The notes under the pieces were generated by a model. It was not told the origin of the DNA. It saw nothing but the letters and a program-made list of their open reading frames with translations, and made no database searches. A program made the translations under genes and the position numbers. This document shows, in pieces, positions 17,701 through 26,200 of a DNA stretch of 60,505 bases. How positions within the stretch are numbered: the first letter of the stretch is position 1; each line of letters begins with the position of its first letter. Source of the stretch: DASSFG01 sp035547915 (GTDB taxonomy: Bacteria; Planctomycetota; Planctomycetia; Pirellulales; JAICIG01); NCBI GenBank assembly GCA_035547915.1, contig DASZTS010000081.1, positions 1 to 60,505 on the forward strand, read 5' to 3'.

Positions 17701-17833
17701 ACAACTGGGAAGTGCCGAGGCAGCCTTTGCGGCCTGCCAACACGGGCTCGACTGCGATTTGTCGTCGCAGCAGCGTACACGATTTAGCGAATGGCAGGGG
17801 CTGGTGGGCCGCTATCGGCGTATCGGTCAGTGA
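14783..17833 (+). CDS. Large polytopic membrane protein with C-terminal TPR region (GT-C-like), paralogue 2
   Basis: The protein has 1,016 residues and is colinear with the preceding gene product. Shared blocks are LLACYKETDNDIWWHL (Asp45-His49 equivalent to the DIWWH of paralogue 1), GEWIL, RVPDLDPFTF, WIDLHWLFE, RPELCTLLFLAIYLAVL and LWVNTHGLFVLGP. Further shared features are FNLGQAGVYSFHNGPEHK in the soluble middle and a final TPR-like section (QQAMAWYGEVVSADPGMAAAWWGLALIHAQLG). About ten transmembrane helices lie between residues 20 and 560. The sequences are similar but clearly diverged, so the duplication is not recent. The gene ends 19 nt from the convergent GT2 gene. It may act on the same substrate as paralogue 1, or the two may form a heterodimer; both are inference. 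Confidence 0.65.
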   Translation: MTNAAKDTADRRLYADPKTIGDAVLLCLLVAVAFLLACYKETDNDIWWHLAGGEWILSHCRVPDLDPFTFASQERTWIDLHWLFEVAAALAFRAAAMPGVVCLAAGLSAATVAVALTMRKRTWPLPTVIACWVPALALIGWRLPPRPELCTLLFLAIYLAVLHRWDERPRLVWFLPVVQVLWVNTHGLFVLGPVVMGLWLAARAIESFWRSRSRNSASSDPDVGQDYAWRKTLLVMGAVVAACLVNPYLVRGALFPFELFPKIAASANVYKQTVGEFASLGSWARSQELPGSRSAYFCAAYFLLNFLPASFLLPAVWSAATSNPSVAGRAAQGRKDVPTEDGRWGWLLALACGATLAVISMRSLPGRALSWWEIGRYAPLGWLMLGGAGAAALRQSRVAVQAGLAGSVAMAAWTITLRAILYSRDDLLGMSGGAVWGLAAIALASAAVPLRSRLRLDRVLLAVTFGYLAMQALRNGPLFGLVGGAVLAGNLGEWMADWQRGSRRGLVHAASGLAFKLVSGAAMAFWIFAIVTNRYHDWTRQRREFGFDEAPFVSAHAAARFAGQSGLPTRAVCFNLGQAGVYSFHNGPEHKPFIDARLELPSEDDYRRYLELESDLNHNGPAWPAILADLGNPLVLVLHTSDHAAEAALLSHEAWRCIYFDAVGAVFVSDDLSDLQESFPTVDFGTRHFRHSRSSSPEPPQTVLHEARALQQIGRAISAMGGEPQWALELAALGLATEATREEPFSSQTWTLLANCWASLGLTQDAAAEGDDVWLPQRDLFASQAAFCAARALELPPQDPEALATLYSIYRSAGLLDAQLSVGLSLRHDPATPQDRREEIGRLEQTVQQLVTEQLPTPVAGSAASIQNCLRLGLPMLAVREHGRLRETGGATIDWECTQAAAAAHLKLGQPGQARTIWQAASDVPSEHERNCRIAETYLVEQDLQQAMAWYGEVVSADPGMAAAWWGLALIHAQLGSAEAAFAACQHGLDCDLSSQQRTRFSEWQGLVGRYRRIGQ

Positions 17834-17852
17834 TGCGTCCGGATAGCAAACT

Positions 17853-18878
17853 TTATGAGTCGCGAGGGGGCGCCGCCGGCCGATCGGCACGCGGGGCTTG
17901 TAAGACAAGTTGTGAGAGCTCGCGAAAATGATGGTTGATGCTGTCCAAGACCAAGCCGCACGTGGCCGAAACGAGCGCCATCACTTCGAGCGCCGCGGCC
18001 AGGATCGCCGTCGGGAAATGGAGAATCTTTCCGGTGCGGATGAACTCGACGACCGGGATGCTGCCCAAGGCCAGGCCGGTGCCGCCGAAGGCGATTGCGA
18101 CCGCGGAGAAGAACAGCAAAGGGCGATAGGCGCGAAACAGATCGAAGATCTTGCGCAGCACTTTCGCGCCGTCCCGATAGGTGGATAGCTTGGAATAAGA
18201 GCCTTCCGGCCGTTTTCCGTAGTTCACGGGAATCTCCAAGATCACGAGATTGCGATACAGGGCCTGCAGCGTGAGCTCCGTTTCCACTTCGAAGCCTCGC
18301 GAGACGACGGGCAATGTCCGCACGGCTTCTCGGCTGAAGCAGCGATAGCCCGACATGACGTCGGATAGCTTCGACTTGAAGATGAAATTGATCGCTTTGA
18401 CCACCAGCAGGTTGCCGAAGACGTGCAGCGGTCGGTAGGAGCCGGCTTCGTATTCGACGAGACGGTTGCCGACCACGACGTCGGCCCGCGACTCCAACAC
18501 CGGCTGCAAGAGATCGCGTACGCGGTTGGCCGGATACGTATCGTCGCCGTCCACCATGACGTAAGCGTCCGCTTCGATGTCGCGGAACATCGAAGCCACG
18601 ACAAAGCCCTTGCCTTGGCGCTTCTCCCGCACCACGCGAGCGCCGGCGTGTAGAGCGATCTCGTCGGTGCCGTCCGATGAGTTATTGTCGTAGACGTAGA
18701 TATCGGCGTTGGGCAACTCTCGACGAAAATCCTGAACCACCTTGGCGATGGTCACCGACTCGTTGTAGCAGGGAATGAGGACCGCGATGCGGGGCCGGAA
18801 TGTGTCCGGAGGAGCTACCGCGTGTTTCGCGGCGGCGGAATCGGGGATGCCCGGCGGTGGCAACGTCGGAGAGTTCAT
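17853..18878 (-). CDS. Family 2 glycosyltransferase (polyprenyl-phosphate sugar synthase-like)
   Basis: The protein has 341 residues. A GT-A domain (about 29-245) shows the family 2 motifs VLIPCYNE (33-40), DNNSSDGT (64-71), MVDGDDTYP (108-116, the metal-binding DxD-type site) and GYRCFSRE. Two C-terminal transmembrane helices follow (about 250-275 and 285-310). This resembles dolichyl/undecaprenyl-phosphate mannosyl- or glucosyltransferases, which make the lipid-linked sugar donors used by GT-C enzymes. That fits the five GT-C-like proteins encoded next door. The Pro/Ala-rich N-terminus (1-28) looks disordered. The gene runs convergently to the tandem paralogues and divergently from the helicase gene, with 274 nt of shared upstream DNA. 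The enzyme class is secure; the sugar is not. Confidence 0.85.
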   Translation of the reverse strand: MNSPTLPPPGIPDSAAAKHAVAPPDTFRPRIAVLIPCYNESVTIAKVVQDFRRELPNADIYVYDNNSSDGTDEIALHAGARVVREKRQGKGFVVASMFRDIEADAYVMVDGDDTYPANRVRDLLQPVLESRADVVVGNRLVEYEAGSYRPLHVFGNLLVVKAINFIFKSKLSDVMSGYRCFSREAVRTLPVVSRGFEVETELTLQALYRNLVILEIPVNYGKRPEGSYSKLSTYRDGAKVLRKIFDLFRAYRPLLFFSAVAIAFGGTGLALGSIPVVEFIRTGKILHFPTAILAAALEVMALVSATCGLVLDSINHHFRELSQLVLQAPRADRPAAPPRDS

Positions 18879-19152
18879 GAACCATTGCCACTCGGGGCGG
18901 CCATTTGTATGCAGCGAAGCGGCTCATCTGCCGAAAGACTATTCGCATCAACGGGCCAGTCATTCTGTGCTGGCCCCACAAGTCGGTCAAGTAACGCGGT
19001 GTGCCGAGGAGGGCCGCGGCCGTCGAAGCGCGTTTTCGAATCGCCGATCTCGATTTGCGTCGCGCATCGAGAACCCGATCCGAGTCTGCCGGAAGAATCG
19101 TCTCGCAACGTCGATGGTCTTGTACACCGGTTTTCGGATAAACTCTAACGCA

Positions 19153-21180
19153 ATGCCTTCCAACGTTGCCGATATTCTCGGCCCGACCGGCCGTATCGCT
19201 GCCCGGCTCAACAACTATGAGTGCCGGCCGGAGCAGCTTGCGATGGCCGAATCCGTGGCCGCCGCGATAGCCGAGAAACGCCACTTGCTCGTTGAGGCGG
19301 GCACGGGCGTGGGCAAGAGTTTCGCCTACCTGGTGCCCGCGATCCTGGCGGCCACCGAAGACCAGCAAGAGGCGCCGGCGGATCGCCCCGACGCAGAGGA
19401 ACGCGAACGCCCGCGACGCGTCATCGTTTCGACGCACACCATCAGCCTACAAGAACAGCTCATGGGCAAGGATTTGCCGTTGCTCAAGGCGGTCCTTCCC
19501 TGGGAATTCACGGCGGTGCTGGTCAAGGGGCGCAACAACTACGTCAGCCTGCGGCGAATGCGCGGAGCCGTGCAGCGAGCGGTGAGCCTGTTCGCCTCGC
19601 CGGAGGAATTCGACGAGTTGCGCCGGATCAATACCTGGAGCGGCGAAACCACCGACGGATCGTTGAGCGACCTCGACCACCGACCTCTGCCGAGCGTTTG
19701 GGAGGAAGCCCGCAGCGACCACGGCAACTGCATGGGCCGTCAATGTCCGACGCACGAAGCGTGTTTTTATTATCGCGCGCGGCGGCGAGTCCAGAATGCG
19801 CAGATCCTGGTCGTCAATCATGCGTTGTTCTTCAGCGACCTGGCGCTCCGACGCAGTGGCGTCAGCATTCTGCCCGAGCACGACGTGGTGATCTTCGACG
19901 AGGCGCACACCCTCGAGGCAGTGGCCGGCGACCACTTGGGCATGGCCGTGTCATCGAGCCAGGTCGAATACGCGCTCGGCAAGCTGTACAACGAACGCAC
20001 CCAGCGCGGTCTGTTGGTGCATCATCATCTGCAAGCGGAGATCGAGTCGGTCGACCGCTGCCGCCACGCGGCGTTCGATTTCTTCGACGATGTGCGCACC
20101 TGGCAACAGCTATCGGGTAGGTCGAACGGACGCGTGCTCGCTCCCGACATCGTTGCCAACGGGCTCAGTCCCGAGTTGACGCGGCTGTCGCGGCAGTTAC
20201 AGAAATGCGGCGAGAGCGCGGAGCGGCCCGAAGACCGGCACGATCTGCTGGCCGCGCACAATCGCTTGGCGGCTCTCGCGACAGAAGTCGATAATTGGTT
20301 GCACCAATCGCAACCGGGCCTCGTCCACTGGATTGATCTGGTCGCCGGACGGCGGCCGCGCGTGACATTGGCCGCGGCGCCGGTCGACGTCGGCCCGGCG
20401 CTGCGAGAGCAACTCTTTTCGCGCGTGCCGAGCGTCATCATGACCAGCGCCACGTTGACGGAGGGCAATCCGGGCCGTTTCGATTTCTTCAAGTCGCGCG
20501 TGGGATTGCCGCAGGTCGAAACGAAAGCGCTCGGTAGTCCGTTCGATTACCGCGAGCAGGCCAGCCTGGTCCTGTTGGCCGATATGCCCGACCCGACGGA
20601 TCAAAAAAACGCCTTCGAAAGAGCATCGCTCCAGGTGATGCGGCGTTATATCGAGCGGACCGATGGTCACGCGTTTGTGTTGTTCACCAGTTATCAGCAG
20701 TTGCGGCAGGCGGCCAGCGACCTGACTCCCTGGCTGGCCGAGCGAGACCTGGCCCTCTATGCACAGAGCGACGGCCTGCCGCGCACCCGACTCATCGAGG
20801 AATTCAAGGCCAACCCGCGCGGCGTTCTGCTGGGCACCGACAGCTTCTGGCAAGGCGTCGATGTGCCGGGGAAAGCACTGCAAACGGTCATCATCACCCG
20901 CCTGCCGTTCGCGGTACCCGATCGGCCCCTGCTGGAGGCAAGGTTGGAAATGATCCGGAATCGGGGCGGCAACCCGTTCCGTGAGTATCAACTGCCCGAG
21001 GCGGCACTCAAGTTGAAACAGGGATTCGGCCGCCTGATTCGCAGCCGGCAGGACCGAGGCACGGTCGTCATCCTCGACCCGCGCGTGCTGAGCAAGCCCT
21101 ACGGCCGCGTCTTCCTCGACTCGTTACCCGACTGCCGACGCGTACACGACAAGGTGGCCGGAACGCACGAGCCCGATTGA
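19153..21180 (+). CDS. dinG: DinG/XPD-family ATP-dependent DNA helicase with incomplete Fe-S cysteine set
   Basis: This 675-residue superfamily 2 helicase unwinds damaged or structured DNA 5'-3'. Motifs in order: the Q-like RPEQ (about 25-28), Walker A GTGVGKS (50-56), TISLQEQL (motif Ia), FDEAHTLE (Walker B/DEAH), SATLTEG (motif III), a C-terminal GTDSFWQGVDVPG (motif V) and GFGRLIRS (motif VI). Three cysteines, Cys193, Cys198 and Cys204, reproduce the spacing of E. coli DinG iron-sulfur ligands 194, 199 and 205. The first ligand position is Ser132 (KGRNNYVSLRRM), where related helicases have Cys. The ATG at 19153 is preferred over longer versions because conserved sequence begins just after it and upstream DNA is shared with the GT2 promoter region. 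The gene is apparently monocistronic. Confidence 0.85.
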   Translation: MPSNVADILGPTGRIAARLNNYECRPEQLAMAESVAAAIAEKRHLLVEAGTGVGKSFAYLVPAILAATEDQQEAPADRPDAEERERPRRVIVSTHTISLQEQLMGKDLPLLKAVLPWEFTAVLVKGRNNYVSLRRMRGAVQRAVSLFASPEEFDELRRINTWSGETTDGSLSDLDHRPLPSVWEEARSDHGNCMGRQCPTHEACFYYRARRRVQNAQILVVNHALFFSDLALRRSGVSILPEHDVVIFDEAHTLEAVAGDHLGMAVSSSQVEYALGKLYNERTQRGLLVHHHLQAEIESVDRCRHAAFDFFDDVRTWQQLSGRSNGRVLAPDIVANGLSPELTRLSRQLQKCGESAERPEDRHDLLAAHNRLAALATEVDNWLHQSQPGLVHWIDLVAGRRPRVTLAAAPVDVGPALREQLFSRVPSVIMTSATLTEGNPGRFDFFKSRVGLPQVETKALGSPFDYREQASLVLLADMPDPTDQKNAFERASLQVMRRYIERTDGHAFVLFTSYQQLRQAASDLTPWLAERDLALYAQSDGLPRTRLIEEFKANPRGVLLGTDSFWQGVDVPGKALQTVIITRLPFAVPDRPLLEARLEMIRNRGGNPFREYQLPEAALKLKQGFGRLIRSRQDRGTVVILDPRVLSKPYGRVFLDSLPDCRRVHDKVAGTHEPD

Positions 21181-21210
21181 TGGTGGTTCGCCGCCGGTGC
21201 TCGATAGCCC

Positions 21211-21426
21211 TTACGGCTGCGCGGACCGATTCAAGATCTCGTCGGCCCGCTTAAGCAGCGCCAGCCCGGAATCGGAGAGGGAACTGTTGGGGCTCTCGGG
21301 ATCGCAGGCCACAAACCTCCCGTGGCAATGCTGGCAGGCGACCTGCCGTCCGAGATACTCGACACGTATGCGTAGGCTGCGGCCGCAGGTCGGGCAGGGC
21401 TGAACGAAATGGGTGCGTTGAATCAT
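21211..21426 (-). CDS. Small zinc-ribbon protein
   Basis: This 71-residue protein has two CxxC knuckles (Cys11/Cys14 and Cys31/Cys34) in the spacing of a treble-clef or rubredoxin-like zinc ribbon (CPTCGRSLRIRVEYLGRQVACQHC split by a short beta hairpin). A short polar linker and a C-terminal helix (LALLKRADEILNR) follow. Its ATG overlaps the stop codon of the upstream hemerythrin-like gene as ATGA (21426-21423), so the two are translationally coupled and probably work together. Such small ribbons usually bind nucleic acid or protein; nothing more specific can be said. An in-frame extension upstream lies inside the neighbouring gene and has no support. Confidence 0.75.
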   Translation of the reverse strand: MIQRTHFVQPCPTCGRSLRIRVEYLGRQVACQHCHGRFVACDPESPNSSLSDSGLALLKRADEILNRSAQP

Positions 21427-21905
21427 GAGTATTGCTCTCCTGCAATGCGGTCGACGTCCTCCATAAACGCCTTCTGTACTAAATCGGCCTCGCCGAGTTG
21501 ATGCGCTTCGAGCCGTTGACGGAAGTTCTCGAACGTCATCTCGGCCATCTTCCAACACTCAGGCCAGCGATGGCTTTCCACGTCCTGCTCACACCGGTCG
21601 ATCAGGTGGCTTAACTCGACAAACAGCGCCCTGTGGTCGGTCTTCAACTCGTCCGCACAACGGCACAGCGACGGCGCATACTCGACCACGTCGCGTAGGT
21701 AGCCATCGCATTCCTTCAGCGCGAACATCATTCCCAGGTGTTCGCTCAGTTCGTCCAGTGCTTCCAACACCCGAACGGCCCCACTCGTCGAGCCGACGCG
21801 GTGCTCCCGGAAGAGCCGATCAATCCGTTCAATGTGCTCATCGAGTTGGCGCTGCTCGTCGCGCACTTCTTTGCTGACAATAGGTAGTTTGGCTCCGGCA
21901 GTCAT
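21423..21905 (-). CDS. Hemerythrin-like (HHE) domain protein
   Basis: This 160-residue all-helical protein matches the bacterial HHE four-helix pattern. It shows LDEHIERIDRLF (His24), SEHLGMMFALKECDGYL (His56, Glu65; the usual form is H-x8-EEEGGYL), DHRALFVELSHL (His91, His100) and a last helix RLEAHQLGEADLVQKAF (His135, Glu139). Hemerythrin-like domains bind a non-heme di-iron centre and sense or store O2, NO or iron. The ligand set here is not the textbook H-HxxxE-HxxxH-HxxxxD, so iron binding is not certain. The ATG at 21905 is chosen because AAGGGTG lies about 6 nt upstream; the longer reading from 21959 adds an unconserved leader. It is coupled to the downstream zinc-ribbon gene. Confidence 0.6.
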   Translation of the reverse strand: MTAGAKLPIVSKEVRDEQRQLDEHIERIDRLFREHRVGSTSGAVRVLEALDELSEHLGMMFALKECDGYLRDVVEYAPSLCRCADELKTDHRALFVELSHLIDRCEQDVESHRWPECWKMAEMTFENFRQRLEAHQLGEADLVQKAFMEDVDRIAGEQYS

Positions 21906-22375
21906 CGAAACACCCTTTTCGTGAGCTGGCGGATCGGCACGGCTTGCGACCGGGCGCAAAATGCGTCAGGCTTGTTTCTGCCTCGAATAAGGCATCGGGC
22001 CGTCGCGATCCTCCCTGCAAAGGCCCCTGGCAGTTAATATCCTTCATCCGTAACGTATCGAATGAAAACGGACGACATGCCGTTCTCTGGCCCTGACTTG
22101 CGGCCGCCGCATACAAAACGCGGCAGCCCACCGCAAAAACCGCCCACCTTCGGAGATGCTGATCGGAGCGGAAGACGAATCCATCGTTCATCGACAGATC
22201 AGCAGGTAACTTTAAGAACTGGCTTGGGAACAAGTCAACAACCCATTTCGTGTGCCAAATAATCGCTTTCGATCTATTCGGTGTGGCTTTCGCGGCAGGC
22301 GAAAGGCTTTGTCCCGCCTTTATACAACTCGGTGGCATGTTGGACGGACCCTATAAAGGAGGGGCGCAATAGACT
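21906..22375. other. Divergent intergenic region between hemerythrin-like and TauE-like genes
   Basis: No credible gene is present in 470 nt. A 7-bp inverted repeat (CTTTCGC at 22287-22293, GCGAAAG at 22299-22305) lies about 70 nt before the transporter start. AAGGAGGG at 22356-22363 is its ribosome binding site. No clear sigma-70 pair was found. Confidence 0.4.
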
Positions 22376-23191
22376 GTGGATGCAAACCTATTCCTTGAAA
22401 CAGTAAGCCTTTGCGTCGTAGCGGCCATCGGAGGGGCAATTAATTCGGTGGCAGGCGGAGGAACGCTGTTGACCTTTCCCGCGCTCATCGCCGCGCTCGG
22501 CGGTACGGCCGAAGGTGCGGTGCTCGCCAATGCCACGAGCACGGTGGCTCTCTTCCCCGGATCGCTGGCCGGCATGGCGGGTTATCGCCGCGAACTCCTG
22601 GTGGCGCGATCATGGATCAAGCTCCTGTTGTTACCGAGCTTGCTGGGCGGTTTGGCCGGTTCGCTGCTGCTGATGCGCTTGCCGCCCGAGTCGTTCAAGG
22701 CGCTCGTGCCCTGGCTATTGTTGACGGCCGCGGTCCTCTTCTGGTTGCAACCGCGCGTCGCGCGGTGGATCGGCAGCGAGGGGGGCCATCTCGATGGCGA
22801 GCCGCGCAATGTCGCCCTGGTGGCCTTTTTTCAATTCCTGGTGGCGATCTATGGCGGCTATTTCGGCGCGGGCATCGGCATACTCATGCTCGCGGCGCTG
22901 GGGTTCATGGGCCTGCACGACATCCACCAAATGAACGGGTTGAAGACGCTCTTCGCCTCGTCCGTCAACGGTGTGGCCGTCGTGGTCTTCATCGCGTCGG
23001 GCAAGGTTGCCTGGCCCTTCGCGATAAGCATGGCACTCGCGGCGATCGCCGGCGGCTATGGCGGCGCACACGTGGCGCGCCGCCTCGACCGCAACCTCGT
23101 CCGCGGCGTGGTGGTGTGCATCGGCTTCCTGCTGGCGCTGTACTATCTCTATCAGCAGTGGTGGCTTGCCCCCTCGCCAGTCGACGGATAA
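22376..23191 (+). CDS. TauE/SafE-family (sulfite exporter) membrane transporter
   Basis: This 271-residue protein has about eight transmembrane helices in two related halves. The first opens with a Gly-rich segment (GGAINSVAGGGTLLTFPAL). The second carries the matching IYGGYFGAGIGILMLAALGFMG, followed by HQMNGLKTLFASSVNGVAV. This is the TauE/SafE (formerly DUF81) fold, proposed to export sulfite, sulfoacetate or similar organosulfonates across the cytoplasmic membrane; the actual substrate varies and is unknown here. Translation begins at GTG (22376), supported by AAGGAGGG about 12 nt upstream; no in-frame ATG precedes the first helix. The gene stands alone and converges on the first giant gene, separated by a hairpin. 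Confidence 0.85.
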   Translation: MDANLFLETVSLCVVAAIGGAINSVAGGGTLLTFPALIAALGGTAEGAVLANATSTVALFPGSLAGMAGYRRELLVARSWIKLLLLPSLLGGLAGSLLLMRLPPESFKALVPWLLLTAAVLFWLQPRVARWIGSEGGHLDGEPRNVALVAFFQFLVAIYGGYFGAGIGILMLAALGFMGLHDIHQMNGLKTLFASSVNGVAVVVFIASGKVAWPFAISMALAAIAGGYGGAHVARRLDRNLVRGVVVCIGFLLALYYLYQQWWLAPSPVDG

Positions 23192-23193
23192 AC

Positions 23194-23227
23194 CGACCGC
23201 ACCGGCAAGGAGGTCGCGTGCCGGTCG
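23194..23227. terminator. Hairpin between convergent genes (probable bidirectional terminator)
   Basis: A 9-bp stem (CGACCGCAC at 23194-23202 with GTG-C-CGGTCG at 23218-23227, one bulged C) fills almost all of the 36-nt gap between the transporter stop and the first giant gene's stop. It has no clear T-run, so termination strength is uncertain. Confidence 0.45.
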
Positions 23228-26200
23228 CTATACCGTTTGCGAGCGGTTCATGTACTCGCTGCTCGACACGATGAACTCGAGCAGTTCGTCCTGCGTGAAG
23301 CCGTTTTCCATGTCTTGCACGAGCGCCTGACCCGAAGCCTGGTCGAGCGACCGTCCCAGATAGGTTTGGAACCAGTTGCCAATCAGGTCCAAGCGGTATT
23401 CGGGGCTCGTCACGAAGCCGAACACCACGGCCTGCCGCGGGTTCGTCTGGATGAAGTTCACCCAGTAGGCCAGACCCTGAGCGTCGACCGGCCGACCGAG
23501 CAAGTGCTGGTACAGCGCGGTCACCCAGGCCGCATCGGGCGACAGGTTCGGATACTGCGTGCCGGCGTTGGCGTAGAACTCGGCGGAACCGATGATGCCG
23601 GCCTGCACCGCTTCCGGGCCACCGGTGGCGTTCCACACACCCGTCCACCAGGCGATGCCACTCTGATCGGCCGACCGACCCAGATACTCTTCGTACAACT
23701 GGTCGATCCGCTGGGCGCGATACTCGTTGCTCGTCACGAAGATTTGGGCCACCTGCATGGCAGGCATGCCGGTGTTCACCGCGTTGACCCAGCTCGCCAG
23801 TTCGGCCGTTCCGGGCGTGCGTCCCAAGATCTGCTGATACAGGTTCGAGATCCAGTTTGCCGTGGCGGAAGAAGGATCGGTATTGGTCGTGCCCGTCACC
23901 GTACCGCCCGAACCGTTGCCGTTCGAATTGTTACCTGTCGAGTCGCCCGGCGGATCCCAGATGCCGACCAGCGGCAAGGCGAACTGATCACCGAAGGAGT
24001 AGGTCGCGTCGTGGCCACCCAACGGCGTGTCCTGGAACTGGTGAATGAGATGCAAGAACGGATTCCCGCTCAGTGCCGACAGTCCACCGGCGATGTTGGC
24101 CGAGGTCGACAGGGCGCTGCCCAGTGCGCTGGTCGACAGTGGCGCCGTATTGCCGAAATTGGAATCGAGGAAGTACCACTGGGCCGTTCCCGGATTGTTA
24201 TCCGTCCGGCCAGGCACATAGAGACCCAGATCGGTCTGGCCATCGCCGTCGATGTCGCCGACCGCCGGCCGTGCCGTCACGGTATTGAAGGGAATGCTCG
24301 ACGGCAGGAGCTGGTTGAGATTCAGTTTGACGTTCCATTGGCCGGTCAGAATGTGGCCGGGATCGAGGCTCGCCAGATCGAACTCCATCACACCGTTCTG
24401 ATAGGTGCCGAGGTCCAGATAACCGTCGAACTTGCCGACGAACGGCAGGCCTGCCATGTCGCTCGTCAGTTTGCCGGCCGGATGGGTCGCCGTGGCGGGC
24501 GTCGCGATGTCGGTCGCGCTGATATAGCCCTGGTCGAGCACATCGAGGTACCAAGACTGGCCGTCGAACAGACCGACCTGGTCGCCGTCGGCCGGGTTTC
24601 CGTCGAAGTTGCCCGCCACCGGCAGGCCGTCGATGGCGAACGGCTCAGCCACCGTCGTCACACCCTTGCCCACACCGCTCAGATCGTACAGCCAGCGGTA
24701 GTTGCCGTTGCTGTCGATGCCGTAGGCGGCCAGTTTGTCGAAGCCGCTGACCGTGCCCGGTGTCGGAGGATTGGTGCCATAGGTGGTCGAGAAATTGCCG
24801 TCGAACAGACGATCGGTGGCATAACCCATCGTGATCGTGGCGTCGCGACTATTGGCGTCGGGATACTGCGGATCGAAGACGCCGTCGCCGTTGATGTCCA
24901 GGTCGACCGTGCCCGAGCTATAGACGGCGATGTGCGCCCGCGTATCGACGGTGAAGGAGCCGACGAAATTCCCGCCTGTGTTCGTGTTGCCCGAGGGCAA
25001 CCCGGTGGGGAAGCTCGTGCCGTTGAATTCACCATCGAGCGGGTTGTCCGCGTTGTCCGTGATCCGGTCGCTGACGGTCAGCGTGTAGCGATCGTCGGGC
25101 AACGGCGAGGCAAAGTGCAACGTCGCCACGCTCACACCCGGCGTGCCCGAGGCCGTCGCGTCGGTGAACGTGACCGACGTGATCGGGATCACGCCGGTAT
25201 GCTCGCCCACCAGGGCGTAATTGGCCGTCGTTTCGGCCAGCGTCGGGTTGACCGCCGGGTAGACGAAGTTGGGACCGACCCGCACCGGCAGGTCGCTGAA
25301 GTCGACGTCGATGGAAGTGACCAGCGGCGTCGGTGTGGGCGAAGTCGTGGCCGTGAGCTTCGTGTCGAAGAGCGGATAGGTCGGGTTGCCCGTGATGTTG
25401 ACGTTGCTGATCGTCGGACCTTGGGTGTCGAGGAAGATCGTCAGTTCCTGGGCAGCCGAAACGTTGCCCGCCAGATCCTCGGCCGTCACGAACATACTCC
25501 GCACGCCGTCCAACGGCAGACCGAGACTCGGGTTGTTCAGGTCGATGTTGGACGTCAGTGTCCACTCGCCGTTCGGTTGGGCGTTGGTGCCGTCGACGGG
25601 CATGGCGGTGGTCTGGCCGACGAGCACGTTGCCGCCCGGTGTGCTCACGTAGAGCCGGACGATCGAGTTGGCCTCGGCGACGCCGTAGAAGCTGGGCGTG
25701 CTGACGTTGGTGATACGATCCACGATCGTGGCCGGCTGGGCGTTGATGCTCGAGTCGCTCGTTCCGGCCAAACCACTGTTGGGCGCGGTGGGTGAACCGA
25801 ACGCAACCGGCGGCTTTGCCGTATCGATCGTGAGCGACAGCGTGCTGCTCGCGCCGCCAAAACCCGTTTCGATGGCCACGGCCGGGTCGACGATCTGCAC
25901 CTCGGCGTTGATGTTATGAACGCCATCGGCCAGCGGCGTGGTGAAATCGTACTCGTACAGGCCCGGGAATCCGGCCACCGGGCTAGCAAAGCCTACGGGC
26001 GTTTGCGAATTGTTGCCGTCGAAGATGGCCACGCGGAATCCGGCGGTAGCGCCGTTGGTGCTGAATGGGATCGGAATCACGCCCACCGGAGGATTGTCGG
26101 TGGTGCCGTTGCCCGGGAGGTCGTTCAAGAAGATGCCGTCCGACAACTGCAAATAGATGCGCGGCGTGTTGTCGTTGGTCACGTTGTCGAACTGCGACCG

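Noticed and set aside
18775..19152. A 126-codon N-terminal extension of the helicase
   Set aside because: It overlaps the divergent GT2 gene and its upstream region, lacks conservation features, and the helicase homology starts just after the ATG at 19153.
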